From the NCBI RefSeq assembly GCF_014647915.1, contig NZ_BMQC01000009.1:124001-188000 (forward strand): a stretch of DNA of 64,000 nt, in the 5' to 3' direction. The notes beneath the pieces are model-generated. The model saw only the letters and a list, made by a program, of their open reading frames with translations. It made no database searches and was not told where the DNA came from. Positions 14,652 through 26,041 of this stretch are shown piece by piece. The position numbers and the translations under genes are program-made. The stretch comes from Pilimelia terevasa (lineage in GTDB: Bacteria; Actinomycetota; Actinomycetes; Mycobacteriales; Micromonosporaceae). How positions within the stretch are numbered: the stretch's first letter is position 1; the number at the start of each line of letters is the position of its first letter.

Positions 14652-15994
14652 CCGACGAACAGCCGGGACGGGTCCTCGCCCTCGCCGATCAGCCGCCCGT
14701 AGAAGATCGGGCCGACGGCGCCGAAGCACTGGGCGATGGCGAAGAAGACGGCGATCGCCTGGCCGCGCACCTCCAGCGGGAACAGTTCGCTGACGGTCAG
14801 GTACGCCGAACTGGCCCCCGCCGAGGCGAAGAAGAAGATGACGCACCACGCGAGGGTCTGCGTCAGCGCGGTCAGCGCGCCGGCGTTGAACAGCACCGCG
14901 GTGCCCGCCAGCAGCACCCCCGACACCAGGTAGGTGCCGGCGATCATCTGCCGGCGGCCCCAGGTGTCGAAGTACCGGCCGATGAGCAGCGGACCGGCCA
15001 GGTTCCCGACGGCGAAGGCGATCAGGTACAGCGGCGCGTCGGCCGCCGCGACGCCGTAGAACCTGGTCAGGACCAGGGCGTACGTGAAGAAGATCGCGTT
15101 GTACAGGAAGGACTGCGTGATCATCAGCGTGGCGCTCAGCACCGACCGGGCGGGGTACCGGCTGAACAGCACCCGCAGCAGCGAGAGGTACCCGTGCCGC
15201 CCGGACGGCCGGATCTCGATCGCGGCGTCGGCCGGCACCTCGGCCAGGACCTGGCCGCTGGCGCGCACCTCGTCCTCGATCCGGGCGGTGTTGTCCTCCG
15301 CCTCGCGCTCCCGCCCGTGCATGATCAGCCAGCGCGGACTCTCCGGCAGGTGCCGGCGCATCCCCCACACGACGAGGCCGAGAACCGGGCCGAGCAGGAA
15401 GCCGATCCGCCAGCCGAGGTCCAGCGACACCTGGTTGAGCAGGATGAAGGTCCCGAGGGTGCCGATCAGCGCGCCCGCCCAGTAGGTGCCGTTGACGGCG
15501 ATGTCGACGCGGCCGCGGTACCGGGCCGGCATCATCTCGTCGATGGCGGCGTTGATGGCCGCGTACTCTCCGCCGATGCCCGCGCCCGCCACGAACCGGG
15601 TCAGGTACAGGAAGACCAGCGCCGCCGGGCCGTTGCCCCAGGTGAAGGCGGTGAGCGCGTTGCCGGCCAGGTAGACGCCGAGGGTCAGCAGGAACAGCTT
15701 GCGGCGGCCGAGGGCGTCGGCGAGCCGGCCGAAGAACAGCGAGCCGCAGACCTGGCCGAGCAGGTAGACGGTGGCGATGGCGGAGACCTGGCCGACCGAG
15801 AGGCCCAGGGTCGCGCCGTCGGTGAGGACGGCGGTCGCCGCGCTGGCGATGGTGATCTCGATGCCGTCGAGCACCCAGGCGGTACCCAGGGCGAGCACCA
15901 TCCTGGTGTGGAACGGCGCCCAGGCCAGGCGGTCGAGCCGCGCGGGGACCAGGCTGCGGATCCGGGTGTCGGCACCCGACGGACGGGACTTCAC
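14525..15994 (-). CDS. MFS transporter (sugar/metabolite:H+ symporter type)
   Basis: The 489-aa protein has about 12 transmembrane helices and the sugar-porter hallmarks: FFGRLADALGRRKLF in loop 2-3, a helix-4 R-x-x-x-G-x-G-x-G-G-E motif (RFVAGAGIGGEYAA), PESPRWLI before the central loop, and a second-half GRYFDTWGRR. It also has the E-L-F-P-L-E-V-R-G motif near helix 10. These point to the metabolite:H+ symporter or sugar porter group; the substrate is unknown. I placed the start at a GTG (15992-15994) preceded by GGGGGTGG; an ATG ten codons upstream has no ribosome site. It lies upstream of the GlxA-type regulator on the same strand, which may control it. Confidence 0.85.
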   Translation of the reverse strand: MKSRPSGADTRIRSLVPARLDRLAWAPFHTRMVLALGTAWVLDGIEITIASAATAVLTDGATLGLSVGQVSAIATVYLLGQVCGSLFFGRLADALGRRKLFLLTLGVYLAGNALTAFTWGNGPAALVFLYLTRFVAGAGIGGEYAAINAAIDEMMPARYRGRVDIAVNGTYWAGALIGTLGTFILLNQVSLDLGWRIGFLLGPVLGLVVWGMRRHLPESPRWLIMHGREREAEDNTARIEDEVRASGQVLAEVPADAAIEIRPSGRHGYLSLLRVLFSRYPARSVLSATLMITQSFLYNAIFFTYALVLTRFYGVAAADAPLYLIAFAVGNLAGPLLIGRYFDTWGRRQMIAGTYLVSGVLLAGTAVLFNAGALTALTQTLAWCVIFFFASAGASSAYLTVSELFPLEVRGQAIAVFFAIAQCFGAVGPIFYGRLIGEGEDPSRLFVGYLVGAGVMVLGGVVAWFLGVDAARRSLEDVAPPLATVAADD

Positions 15995-16212
15995 GGTTAC
16001 CACCCCCGCACCGACAGTACGCATAGACGGGCGCCCGTGCGACCCGGGCGCCGATCCGCGCGCAGCGTCGCCCATCGGGCATGGCGGACAGCCCGCCCCG
16101 GCCCGTCGGTCAGCCCCGGCGCGCGGCCAGGTGCGGCCGCCGCCCGCCGGGGCCGGCCGACGGTACTCAGGAGTGACGGTTCCCCCGCCGGGGTGGACGG
16201 TTTGCGCCGACC

Positions 16213-16242
16213 TTGCACAATCCGCGTAGAGGGGTTGCGCAA
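16213..16242. promoter_or_regulatory. Paired TTGCNCAA motifs in a divergent intergenic region
   Basis: TTGCACAA at 16213-16220 and the perfect palindrome TTGCGCAA at 16235-16242 are 22 bases apart, two helical turns. They lie between the divergent MFS and receptor-like genes and could be a dimeric operator. Confidence 0.35.
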
Positions 16243-16311
16243 ATCGCATCGATTGGTTACTCGGTGTATCGCGTCGTCCTTCCGTGACGACGCGACGACG
16301 GGGGTTGCCGG

Positions 16312-19110
16312 ATGGGTGGACGAATGGCGAAGCGCTTCTGGCGGCTCGACCGCGCGCAGGTCGGCGGGCTGCGGTTCGTAGGCGCCGCCCGGCTGCTGGC
16401 CCGGCTGGACGCCCTGCTCACGCGCCCGCGGCACTGGTGGCGCGACCGGCCGCTGCCCGTCGTCCGGCTGCACCACGACGCGGCCGACCCGAGCCCGCTG
16501 CCGGGCCTGCGGCACCGGCTGGACACCGCCCGGCCGCACCCGGTCCCGCACGCGCTGGTCGACGAGAGCGTCACCTGGCCGCCGGCCCGCCTGCCGGTCC
16601 GCGCGCTGGTCGACGAGCTGGTCGGGCAGCTCGCCGCCCCGGTGGCCGGCAGCCCGCGCCTGCGGTTCCCGCACGTCGGCATCGTCACCTGGCTCCTCCA
16701 CCTCGAACTGCGCCCCACCCCCACCCCCGACACGATGGACCGCCAGATCGCCGCGAACCTGCGCGCCCACGTGGCCCGCCATGCCGGCCTCGGCGCCCCG
16801 GACCCCGACGACCGCCGGGAGCTGAGCCGCGACTTCCCGTGGCTGGTCCGGCTGCTGGTCACGTACGCGCCCGAGCTGAGCCTGCGCGCCTTCCTGCGGT
16901 TCTGGGCGGTGCCGCGGTGGGTGGCCCGGCACCCGATCACCCGGCCGCACGGCCGGCACCTGTACCGGCTGGCGCGGCAGTTCGCGCAGCGCGGGCTGGC
17001 CGCCGCCGCGCCCGGCGAGGTGGAGCGGTTCCTGGTCGACGCGCTGCTGGCCGACCTGCGCCGGGCGTACGGGCGGCGCGGCCTGCGCCGCGGCGGGCGG
17101 CACCGGCTGGCGTACCCGGTGGTCCTGCTCGACGCGCGGGTGGCCGGGGTCGAGCGGTTCGCCGACCTGGTCGCCGCCGCGCGCCGCGGGACCGGGCGGA
17201 CCCCGTACGTGCCCGACCCGCTGCTGCTGGTCGTCGCCGACCCCGGCCCGCCGACGACCGCGGGCGCCGACCCGGCCGAGGTCGTGTACGCCCACGACGA
17301 GTGGCGGCGGGCCCTGGCGCACGCCGGGGCCCGGGCGCAGTGGACGCTGCCCTTCCGGCTGACCGGCGCACCCGTGCCCGGGGCGATCGACGACCTGGCC
17401 GCGCTCGGGCACCTGCGGGTGCGGCAGCCGTGGTTCACCCGCTCCCGGGTGGGCGCGCTGCTGGTGCTCGCGCTGGTCGCCGTCGCCGCGCGCGGGGTGG
17501 TGCTGGCGCGGGCGCAGGCACAGGAGTCCTGCGGCGCACCGTTCGCCTGGACCCGGCTCGGCGACCCCGACCTGTACACCCGGGTCTTCGCCCCGGGACC
17601 GCGGCCGACCGTGCGGGGCAGCACCGCGACCGAGTGCATCGGCGTGTGGCCGACGGCGGTGGGGACCCGGCCGTTCCGGGCGCTGAGCACCGACCCGCTC
17701 GCCGACGACCTCAACGCCGCCGCGGACGCGATCGCCGCCAACAACGACGCGGCGCGCGGGCAGCCGGCGCGCACGACGATCGCGTACCTGGGGATGCTCT
17801 CGGCCACCGACCCCGACGACCGGTACGCCCTGCGGGAGGAGCTGCGCGGCATCGCGGTGGCGCAGGACGACGCCCGCGCCGGCCCCAAGGTCGGCGTGGA
17901 GGTGCTGCTGGTCAACGCCGGGGTGGACATGGCGCACGCGCAGGACGCGGCGGGGCTGGTCCTGACCGTCCGCGACTCCGGCCGGCCGGTGGACGCCGTG
18001 GTCGGGCTCGGCGTCTCGCACACGACCACCGCGGCGGCCGTCGACGACCTGGAACGGGCGAGGATGCCGATGATCGGCACCCTGCTGTCCGGGGACACCT
18101 TCGCGCTCAGCGACCGGACCCACTACTACCAGGTGGGGCCGTCGAACCGGCGGCAGACCTCGGTGGCCCTGCGGTACCTGGAGAACGCGACCCCGACGAC
18201 ACACCTGTGGATCGTCTACTCCGACGAGAAGATCGACAGCACGTACGCCAGCGAGCTGGAGGCCGACCTGCGCCGGGCGCACCGCGCCCTGTTCCGCCCC
18301 GACCGCCGGCCGCGGATCGCGCTGCAGCACCCCAGCCTGTCGTTCACCCCCGGCGAGCAGGGCCGGACCAGCCCCGCCGAGGCCGGCGAGCAGATCTGCG
18401 CGCTGGTCCGCGGGACCGCCGCGGGCCTGCGCCCCGGCACCCCGTTCCGCCCCGCGATCTTCTACGCCGGGCGGGACAAGGAGATCCGGCCCTTCCTCGG
18501 CGCTCTGGCCGGCTGCCCGCCGGAGGCCCGGCCGCACGTGCTCGCCGCGGACTCGGTCACCCGGTTCGTCACCGGCGGCGGCGCGCACGACTTCCGCGAC
18601 CTCACCATCGACTACCTCGGCGGCGCCAGCGGGATCGTCCGCTGCCACCCCGGGTTCGGCGGCCCGGGCAAGCCCGCGCGCGCGATGCTGAACCTGGCCA
18701 ACGGGTTCCGCGACGCCTACCAGAAGCGGTGGCGGACCTCGACCTACTGCGCCGACGCCGCCGACGGGCAGAGCGGCCTGGCCCACGACGCGGTCCTGCT
18801 GCACGCCAAGGCGTACGCGACGGTCAGCGGCGACGCCCGGCCGCGCCCCGCGGAGCTGCTCAAGGCGGTGTACGAGACCGGCCAGCGGCTGGATCTGGCC
18901 TGGGCGACGGGGTTCCTGCTGTTCGCCCAGACCTCGCGGGTGCGCGAGCCGGACCGCAAGGCCGTGCTGGTGCTGCGGGCGATGAGCGCGGGTACGGCCG
19001 AGGGGGGCACGGGCGCCTACCCGCAGCCGCGGTACGCCTGCGGGCTGGTCCGCACCGCACCCGACCGCGCGGAGGCGTGCGTCGGCCACGACGGCCACCC
19101 GGCCCGCTGA
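16312..19110 (+). CDS. Membrane-anchored receptor-like protein with periplasmic-binding-protein fold
   Basis: The 932-aa protein has an unusual layout. Residues 1-375 form a cytoplasmic, Arg-rich alpha/beta region with no Walker A motif or other named domain that I can see. One transmembrane helix follows near 380-400 (VGALLVLALVAVAARG). The outer 530 residues resemble a type 1 periplasmic-binding (branched-chain amino acid receptor) fold: an N-terminal TIAYLGMLSAT strand, VGLGVSHTTTAAA, MPMIGTLLSGD, then YYQVGPSNRRQ and a FYAGRDKEIRPFL stretch. This is a sensor architecture (ligand domain outside, unknown output inside) rather than a transporter subunit. An in-frame ATG at 16324 behind GGGTGG may be the true start. 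No ABC transporter genes are nearby. Confidence 0.75.
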   Translation: MGGRMAKRFWRLDRAQVGGLRFVGAARLLARLDALLTRPRHWWRDRPLPVVRLHHDAADPSPLPGLRHRLDTARPHPVPHALVDESVTWPPARLPVRALVDELVGQLAAPVAGSPRLRFPHVGIVTWLLHLELRPTPTPDTMDRQIAANLRAHVARHAGLGAPDPDDRRELSRDFPWLVRLLVTYAPELSLRAFLRFWAVPRWVARHPITRPHGRHLYRLARQFAQRGLAAAAPGEVERFLVDALLADLRRAYGRRGLRRGGRHRLAYPVVLLDARVAGVERFADLVAAARRGTGRTPYVPDPLLLVVADPGPPTTAGADPAEVVYAHDEWRRALAHAGARAQWTLPFRLTGAPVPGAIDDLAALGHLRVRQPWFTRSRVGALLVLALVAVAARGVVLARAQAQESCGAPFAWTRLGDPDLYTRVFAPGPRPTVRGSTATECIGVWPTAVGTRPFRALSTDPLADDLNAAADAIAANNDAARGQPARTTIAYLGMLSATDPDDRYALREELRGIAVAQDDARAGPKVGVEVLLVNAGVDMAHAQDAAGLVLTVRDSGRPVDAVVGLGVSHTTTAAAVDDLERARMPMIGTLLSGDTFALSDRTHYYQVGPSNRRQTSVALRYLENATPTTHLWIVYSDEKIDSTYASELEADLRRAHRALFRPDRRPRIALQHPSLSFTPGEQGRTSPAEAGEQICALVRGTAAGLRPGTPFRPAIFYAGRDKEIRPFLGALAGCPPEARPHVLAADSVTRFVTGGGAHDFRDLTIDYLGGASGIVRCHPGFGGPGKPARAMLNLANGFRDAYQKRWRTSTYCADAADGQSGLAHDAVLLHAKAYATVSGDARPRPAELLKAVYETGQRLDLAWATGFLLFAQTSRVREPDRKAVLVLRAMSAGTAEGGTGAYPQPRYACGLVRTAPDRAEACVGHDGHPAR

Positions 19111-19151
19111 CCGGTCGGCCCGCGCGACCGGGTGCCCGGCGCGACCGGGCT

Positions 19152-19175
19152 CCCGGGACGGCCGGCTGTCCCGGG
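19152..19175 (+). terminator. Hairpin after the receptor-like gene
   Basis: CCCGGGAC and GTCCCGGG pair around an 8-base loop, 42 bases after the stop codon, inside a stretch of repeated GACCGGG(T/C) units shared with the convergent prenyl synthase gene. Confidence 0.5.
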
Positions 19176-19227
19176 CCGACCGGGTGCCCGGGGCCGGCCG
19201 GGTGCGGCGGCCGGCCCCGGGTGGTCC

Positions 19228-20268
19228 TCAGTGGTCGCGGCCGCCGAGGAACCGGGCCAGCGTCCAGAGGCGGTCGCCCGCCTCCGCGGCGACGCCCGCG
19301 GCGGCCAGCGCCGACCGGGCGTCGGCGAGCAGCCGGTCGGCGTACTCCTCGCACCACCGCCGGCCGCCGGCCGCCTCGACCAGCTCCGCCGCCTCGACCA
19401 GCTCCGGCTCGCCCAGCGGCGCGCACCGGTCGTGGAGCGCTGCCAGGTCCGCCCCCGCGGGCGTCCCCGAGCGCAGCGCCGCGACCACCGGGAAGGACTT
19501 CTTCCGGCTGCGCAGATCCGTGTGGGCCGGCTTGCCGGTCACCGCGGGGTCGCCCCAGATGCCGAGCAGGTCGTCGACGATCTGGAACGCCAGCCCCGCC
19601 CGCCGGCCGAACGCGGTCAGCGCGTCCACGGTCGCGCCGTCCCCGCCCGCGCACAGCGCGCCCAGGCCGCAGGCGGCGCCGAACAGCGCCGCCGTCTTGC
19701 CCTCGGCCATCGCCTCGACGGCGGCCAGGTCCACGTCGGACCGGGCCTCGAAGTCGAGGTCCGCGTACTGCCCGGCGAGCAGCTCCTGGACCGCGCCGGC
19801 CAGCCGGCCGGCCGCCCCGGCGGCGTACGTGCCGCCGATGGCCAGGAACGCCGCCGCCAGCAGCGAGTCCCCGGCCAGCACGGCCGGGGACTCGCCGAAG
19901 ACCGTCCACGCCGTCGGCCGGTGCCGGCGGGTGACGTCGCGGTCCATGACGTCGTCGTGGAGCAGCGAGAAGTTGTGCACCAGCTCGACGGCCACCGCCG
20001 CCGGGACGGCGTCGGTCACCACGTCGCTGACGGCGGCGCCGCCGAGCAGCGCGAACGCCGGCCGTACCGCCTTGCCGCCGGAGGCCGTCTCCGGCCGCCC
20101 GCCGGCGTCCCACCAGCCGAGGTGGTAGCCGGCGATGTGCCGCAGCGGCGCGGGCAGCGGATCGACCGCCGCCCGCAGCGCGGGCGCGACGATCCCCCGG
20201 CTCCACGCCAGGATCTCGACCACCGGCGCCGGGGTGCCGGTGGTCAGCCGCTCGGGCGCCGCCGTCAC
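19228..20268 (-). CDS. Polyprenyl (geranylgeranyl-type) diphosphate synthase
   Basis: The 346-aa protein is a trans-isoprenyl diphosphate synthase. The first Asp-rich motif is D105-D106-V-M-D109 in SLLHDDVMDRD and the second is D232-D233 in FQIVDDLLGIWGD. Further family landmarks are GGKAVRP near 64-70 and the downstream K in KKSFPVVAAL. It condenses isopentenyl with allylic diphosphates; chain length is not predictable with certainty, but short-chain (C20-type) products are typical of this group. The GTG start lies one base after the encapsulin stop behind GGAGGG, so the two are coupled. Polyprenyl synthases are reported cargo of family 2B encapsulins; the 15-residue Thr/Pro N-terminal tail is short for a cargo-loading segment. 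Confidence 0.9.
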   Translation of the reverse strand: MTAAPERLTTGTPAPVVEILAWSRGIVAPALRAAVDPLPAPLRHIAGYHLGWWDAGGRPETASGGKAVRPAFALLGGAAVSDVVTDAVPAAVAVELVHNFSLLHDDVMDRDVTRRHRPTAWTVFGESPAVLAGDSLLAAAFLAIGGTYAAGAAGRLAGAVQELLAGQYADLDFEARSDVDLAAVEAMAEGKTAALFGAACGLGALCAGGDGATVDALTAFGRRAGLAFQIVDDLLGIWGDPAVTGKPAHTDLRSRKKSFPVVAALRSGTPAGADLAALHDRCAPLGEPELVEAAELVEAAGGRRWCEEYADRLLADARSALAAAGVAAEAGDRLWTLARFLGGRDH

Positions 20269-20269
20269 C

Positions 20270-21700
20270 TCAGCCCTCCGTGCCGGCGGGGACGTCCGCG
20301 TAGTGGCCCAGCTCGACGTTCTCCAGGACGCCGAGGGCGTCCGGCACCAGGATCGCGACCGAGTAGTAGGCGCTGACCAGGTACGAGATCATCGACTGCT
20401 CGTTGATGCCCATGAACCGGACCGACAGGCTCGGCTGGTACTCGTCCGGGATGCCGGTCTGGTGCAGGCCGACGACGCCCTGGTCCTCCTCGCCGAGCCG
20501 CATCGCCATGATCGACGTGGTGTGCGTGTCGTTGATCGGGATCTTGTTGCAGGGCAGCATCGGGATGCCCCGCCAGGCCGGCACCTGCTGGCCGTGGAAG
20601 TCCAGGTGCTGCGGGTAGATCCCGCGCCGGGTGCACTCGCGGCCGAAGGCGGCGATGGCCCGCGGGTGCGCCAGCAGGTACTGGGTCTTGCGGCGGCGGG
20701 AGATCAGCTCGTCGAGGTCGTCGGGCGTCGGCGGGCCGGACCGGGTGTGGATCCGCTGCTTGAGGTCGGCGTTGGCGAGCAGGCCGAACTCGCGGTTGTT
20801 CAGCATCTCGAACTCCTGCCGCTCGCGCAGGGCCTCGACGGTGAGCCGCAGTTGCTGCTCGATCTGGTTCATCGGCTGGCTGTACAGGTCGGCCACCCGG
20901 CTGTGCACGCGCAGGACGGTCTGGGCGACGCTCAGCTCGTACTCCCGCGGCGACATCTCGTAGTCGACGAACGTCTCGGGCAGCAGCGGCTCGCCGTCGT
21001 GCCCGGAGGCGATGTCGATCGCGGCCTCGCCGTGGGCGTTCTGCGCCTTGGCGGCCTGCGCCTGCATCCGGGCGACGTGCTCCCGCAGGCGGTCGGAGCG
21101 CTGCACCATCTCCAGGTACGCCACCCGGGGCAGGGTCAGCACGGTGCACGCGGTCACGGCGACGTACGTGGCGTCGAACCGCGCCCCGTCGTCGATCATG
21201 GACCGCTCGCCGAAGTAGTCGCCGTCGGCGAGCATCCCGAGCACCGAGCCGGTGTCGTACTGCCCGGCACCGACCTTCTTGACCTTGCCGTGGGCGAGCA
21301 GCACCACCTTGTCGGCGTCCGCGCCGGCCTCGGCGATGACGGCCCCGGCGGGGTACTCCGCCTGCTGGCAGGCGTCGGCGAGCGCGCCGAGCACGGAGTC
21401 GTCGTCGAAGTGCCGCAGGACCGGCAGCTCGGTCAGCTCCATCGGCACGACCCGGACCTGCTGGCCGACGTTGGTGAAGGACAGCCGGCCGTCGCCGATG
21501 GCGTAGGTGAGGCGCCGGTTGACCCGGTACGTGCCGCCGGAGACCTGGACCCACGGCAGGATCTTCAGCAGCCACCGGGAGGTGATCTCCTGCATCTGCG
21601 GGACGGTCTTGGTGGTGGTGGCGAGGTTCTTCGCGGCGGCGGTGCTCAGGCTCCGCTGGGTGGGCATCTCCGCGGTGCTGGAGATCTCGGACACTGACAT
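20270..21700 (-). CDS. Family 2B encapsulin shell protein (EshA-like)
   Basis: The 476-aa protein matches the EshA / family 2B encapsulin group: a short N-terminal arm, the shell start [19 protein letters not shown] near 36-54, a cyclic-nucleotide-binding-like insert at about 95-200 ([11 protein letters not shown] with phosphate-binding R, then [15 protein letters not shown]), and a long HK97-fold C-terminal part with [27 protein letters not shown] and [19 protein letters not shown]. Such proteins self-assemble into about 30-nm compartments; the insert decorates the surface and may respond to cyclic nucleotides. It is followed after one base by the prenyl synthase and preceded by DUF4239, a DUF6923-like protein and geosmin synthase in one minus-strand run. 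Start: ATG at 21698-21700 behind GGATGGAG; an ATG five codons upstream is possible. Confidence 0.9.
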   Translation of the reverse strand: MSVSEISSTAEMPTQRSLSTAAAKNLATTTKTVPQMQEITSRWLLKILPWVQVSGGTYRVNRRLTYAIGDGRLSFTNVGQQVRVVPMELTELPVLRHFDDDSVLGALADACQQAEYPAGAVIAEAGADADKVVLLAHGKVKKVGAGQYDTGSVLGMLADGDYFGERSMIDDGARFDATYVAVTACTVLTLPRVAYLEMVQRSDRLREHVARMQAQAAKAQNAHGEAAIDIASGHDGEPLLPETFVDYEMSPREYELSVAQTVLRVHSRVADLYSQPMNQIEQQLRLTVEALRERQEFEMLNNREFGLLANADLKQRIHTRSGPPTPDDLDELISRRRKTQYLLAHPRAIAAFGRECTRRGIYPQHLDFHGQQVPAWRGIPMLPCNKIPINDTHTTSIMAMRLGEEDQGVVGLHQTGIPDEYQPSLSVRFMGINEQSMISYLVSAYYSVAILVPDALGVLENVELGHYADVPAGTEG

Positions 21701-21751
21701 GGCGGTGTTCTCCATCCTTTGTGGGTGATCATCCGGTCGGGCCGGCGGGTG

Positions 21752-22519
21752 TCAGCGCAGCGCGGACACCGCCGGCCCGACCGTCGTGAAGGCGTCGGGG
21801 CCGAGCCGGAAGCCGCGGCTCAGCGGGTACTCGACGTGGAACAGCACGAACAGCAGGAGGGCGATCATGCCGCCGACGACGGCCATCATCAGGCCGTTGG
21901 GGAACGTGCGGTCGAGCCCGAACAGGTACAGGAAGCCGATGCTGACGGTCCCGCCCAGGCCGAGGATCAGCCACAGCGCCACGGGGATCCCCTCCTGCGC
22001 GGCGGCGATCCGCCCGGTGCGGGCGTCGGCCGCCGCGCCGAGCCGGTCGGCGAGTTCCTCCAGCGCCGCCGCCTGCCGCTCCCCGGCCGGGACGACCCGG
22101 TCGGCGCGCCGGCGCAGGGCCGCGAACGCCGCCTCGGTCGCCGGGCTGGCCCGGCGCGCGTCGCGCAGCAGCGGCCACTCCTGCCCGACCACGGCTGCCA
22201 GGTAGGACCCGACCAGGCCGTCGATGGCCGCGGCGTCCGCGGGGGCGAGCCGGCTGGCCTGGTACCGGACCTCCGCCAGGGCCGTCGCCTCCTGCTGGAT
22301 GCTCTGGGCGGCGGCGGCCCGCGGCTCCCAGACGGCGATCGCGGCGATGGCGATGAGGATCGCGTACACCATGCCGATCGCCCCGTACAGCGCACTGGCG
22401 GCGTCGGCGTCGGCGATCAGCCACCGGTCGGGTACCCACCGGGAGACGACCAGGAAGCCCAGCGCCGAGGCGGCCGCGGCGAGCAGGCACACGGCGATGC
22501 CGACGGCGACGAGAGTCAA
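21752..22519 (-). CDS. DUF4239 (bestrophin-like) membrane protein
   Basis: The 255-aa protein has an N-terminal helix (VAVGIAVCLLAAAASALGFL), a second near 48-65, and two C-terminal helices (VALWLILGLGGTVSIGFLYL and the MMAVVGGMIALLLF region), with a long Ala/Arg helical segment between. The order of helices, with WEPRAAAAQSIQQEATAL after helix 2, is that of the DUF4239 family, sometimes called bestrophin-like. The function is unknown; ion conduction is suggested for the family only by analogy. The TTG start is supported by CCGGAGGAGA just upstream. It lies 51 bases before the encapsulin start and seems part of the same operon. Its link to terpenoid production is not known. Confidence 0.8.
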   Translation of the reverse strand: MTLVAVGIAVCLLAAAASALGFLVVSRWVPDRWLIADADAASALYGAIGMVYAILIAIAAIAVWEPRAAAAQSIQQEATALAEVRYQASRLAPADAAAIDGLVGSYLAAVVGQEWPLLRDARRASPATEAAFAALRRRADRVVPAGERQAAALEELADRLGAAADARTGRIAAAQEGIPVALWLILGLGGTVSIGFLYLFGLDRTFPNGLMMAVVGGMIALLLFVLFHVEYPLSRGFRLGPDAFTTVGPAVSALR

Positions 22520-22550
22520 CGGTCTCCTCCGGGAGCGGGAAGGGGGCGCA

Positions 22551-23681
22551 CTACCGGCCGCGCAGCCGGCCGGCGATGCGCGCCGCCGCCACGACCGCGG
22601 GTACGGCGGCGCCGACGAACAGGGCGAGGGAGGCGGGCAGCGTGCGGCTCTCGGGGACCCGGCGGGCGGCGGCCCTGCGCAGGTACGCCGTCCGGTGCCG
22701 CCGGACCGCGGCCGGCGCCGCCGCCGGCGGGCGCGGCGGCGGCGCGGCGGCGGGCCGGGGCCGCGGCGGCGGCGCGGCCGGGCGGCCCCGGGCGGCGCGG
22801 GCCGGCGGGCCGGCCGGGCGCGGGTGCGGGGCGCGCGCGGCCGGGGGCCTCACCGGGCGCGGCGGGGGCACCGCGGCGGCCGGGGCCGGCGGGCACGCCG
22901 TCGCGTCGGACCAGCGCGAGCGGCCGCCGAGGGCGGTGCGGGTGACCGGCCCGCCGCGCAGCGGCACGTGCAGCAGGTGGCCGGTGTCGTCGTCCAGGGC
23001 GTGCAGGACGTCGTCGGGCCCGAGGGCGACCGCGCCGAACCCGCGGGCGGCCGGCAGCGCCGCGCGGGTCGGGAACGTGCGCACCTGCGCCGTCCGCGGG
23101 TCGAGGCGGGCCAGCACCGACGGGTGGCCGTACCCGCGGGCGGCGACCCCCCACAGCTCGCCGTCGGCCGGGCGGTACGCGAAGTCGCGCAGGACGGTCC
23201 AGGGGTTGGTGGGGAGGTCGGCGACGGCGTGCAGGTACGTGGGGCTGCCCGCCCGCAGGTCCACGACGACGAGCCGGCCCTCCACGCCCAGGTACCACTG
23301 GTCGCCGTGGACCGCGCCCGCCGTCGCCCCGTGCGCCTGCGCGGGCAGCGGACCCACCGGCCGCAGGGTCCCCGCGGCGTCGAGCGTCACCACCTCGTCC
23401 GGCGCCGCGACGGCGTAGGTCCGCTGCGGGCCGGCGGCGTGGCCGAGGGCGTTGAGCCGCCGGGTCAGCGGCACCGCGGCGCGGGGCGGGCCGAACGGGT
23501 CGGGCAGGCGCAGCAGCGCGTGCTCGCGGACCAGCAGCAGCCCGCCGACGCAGCGCGCCGCGCCGGCCGGCGCCGGCACCGGCCCGGCCGCGGCGACCGC
23601 GGGGGCGGCCAGCGCCGGGACCGCGCCCGCGGCACCGGCGGCGCAGACCAGCGCCGGCAGCGACCTCAGCGGAGTGGGCAC
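22551..23681 (-). CDS. Secreted DUF6923-like propeller protein with C-terminal membrane anchor
   Basis: The 376-aa precursor has a signal peptide (MPTPLRSLPALVCAAGAAGA, cleavage near ALAAPAVAA). Residues 45-260 contain repeated short strands with NALGHAAGPQRTYAVAA, GDQWYLGVEGRL and GELWGVAARGYG, typical of DUF6923 or YVTN-type beta-propeller proteins. A Pro/Ala/Arg-rich linker of about 70 residues follows, then SLALFVGAAVPAVVAAARIA and a basic RLRGR tail, which would anchor it to the membrane outer face. There is no clear LPxTG motif. It begins with GTG seven bases after the geosmin synthase stop. A surface location is clear; a role in terpenoid handling is not. Confidence 0.7.
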   Translation of the reverse strand: MPTPLRSLPALVCAAGAAGAVPALAAPAVAAAGPVPAPAGAARCVGGLLLVREHALLRLPDPFGPPRAAVPLTRRLNALGHAAGPQRTYAVAAPDEVVTLDAAGTLRPVGPLPAQAHGATAGAVHGDQWYLGVEGRLVVVDLRAGSPTYLHAVADLPTNPWTVLRDFAYRPADGELWGVAARGYGHPSVLARLDPRTAQVRTFPTRAALPAARGFGAVALGPDDVLHALDDDTGHLLHVPLRGGPVTRTALGGRSRWSDATACPPAPAAAVPPPRPVRPPAARAPHPRPAGPPARAARGRPAAPPPRPRPAAAPPPRPPAAAPAAVRRHRTAYLRRAAARRVPESRTLPASLALFVGAAVPAVVAAARIAGRLRGR

Positions 23682-23688
23682 GGCGCCG

Positions 23689-25908
<2,220 letters not shown>

Positions 25909-25996
25909 TCACCTCGGCGCGGGGAACTGGACCCTCAGCCGGCCAAACCGAAAAGTGGGGTTGGTGGATACCCGAACGGCCGAGATGCACTCATCC

Positions 25997-26026
25997 GAGT
26001 AGTCACCCGTCAGAACCGCCCGTCAA
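25997..26026 (-). promoter_or_regulatory. Candidate promoter of the geosmin operon
   Basis: On the minus strand TTGACG (26021-26026) and CTACTC (25997-26002) are separated by 18 bases. They lie about 100 bases before the geosmin synthase start and after the stop of the upstream kinase gene. Confidence 0.35.
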
Positions 26027-26041
26027 TGCCTGACGATTCGG

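Noticed and set aside
22551-23681. LPxTG-anchored wall protein
   Set aside because: There is a C-terminal helix and basic tail but no L-P-x-T-G or L-A-x-T-G motif in front, so a plain membrane anchor is more likely.
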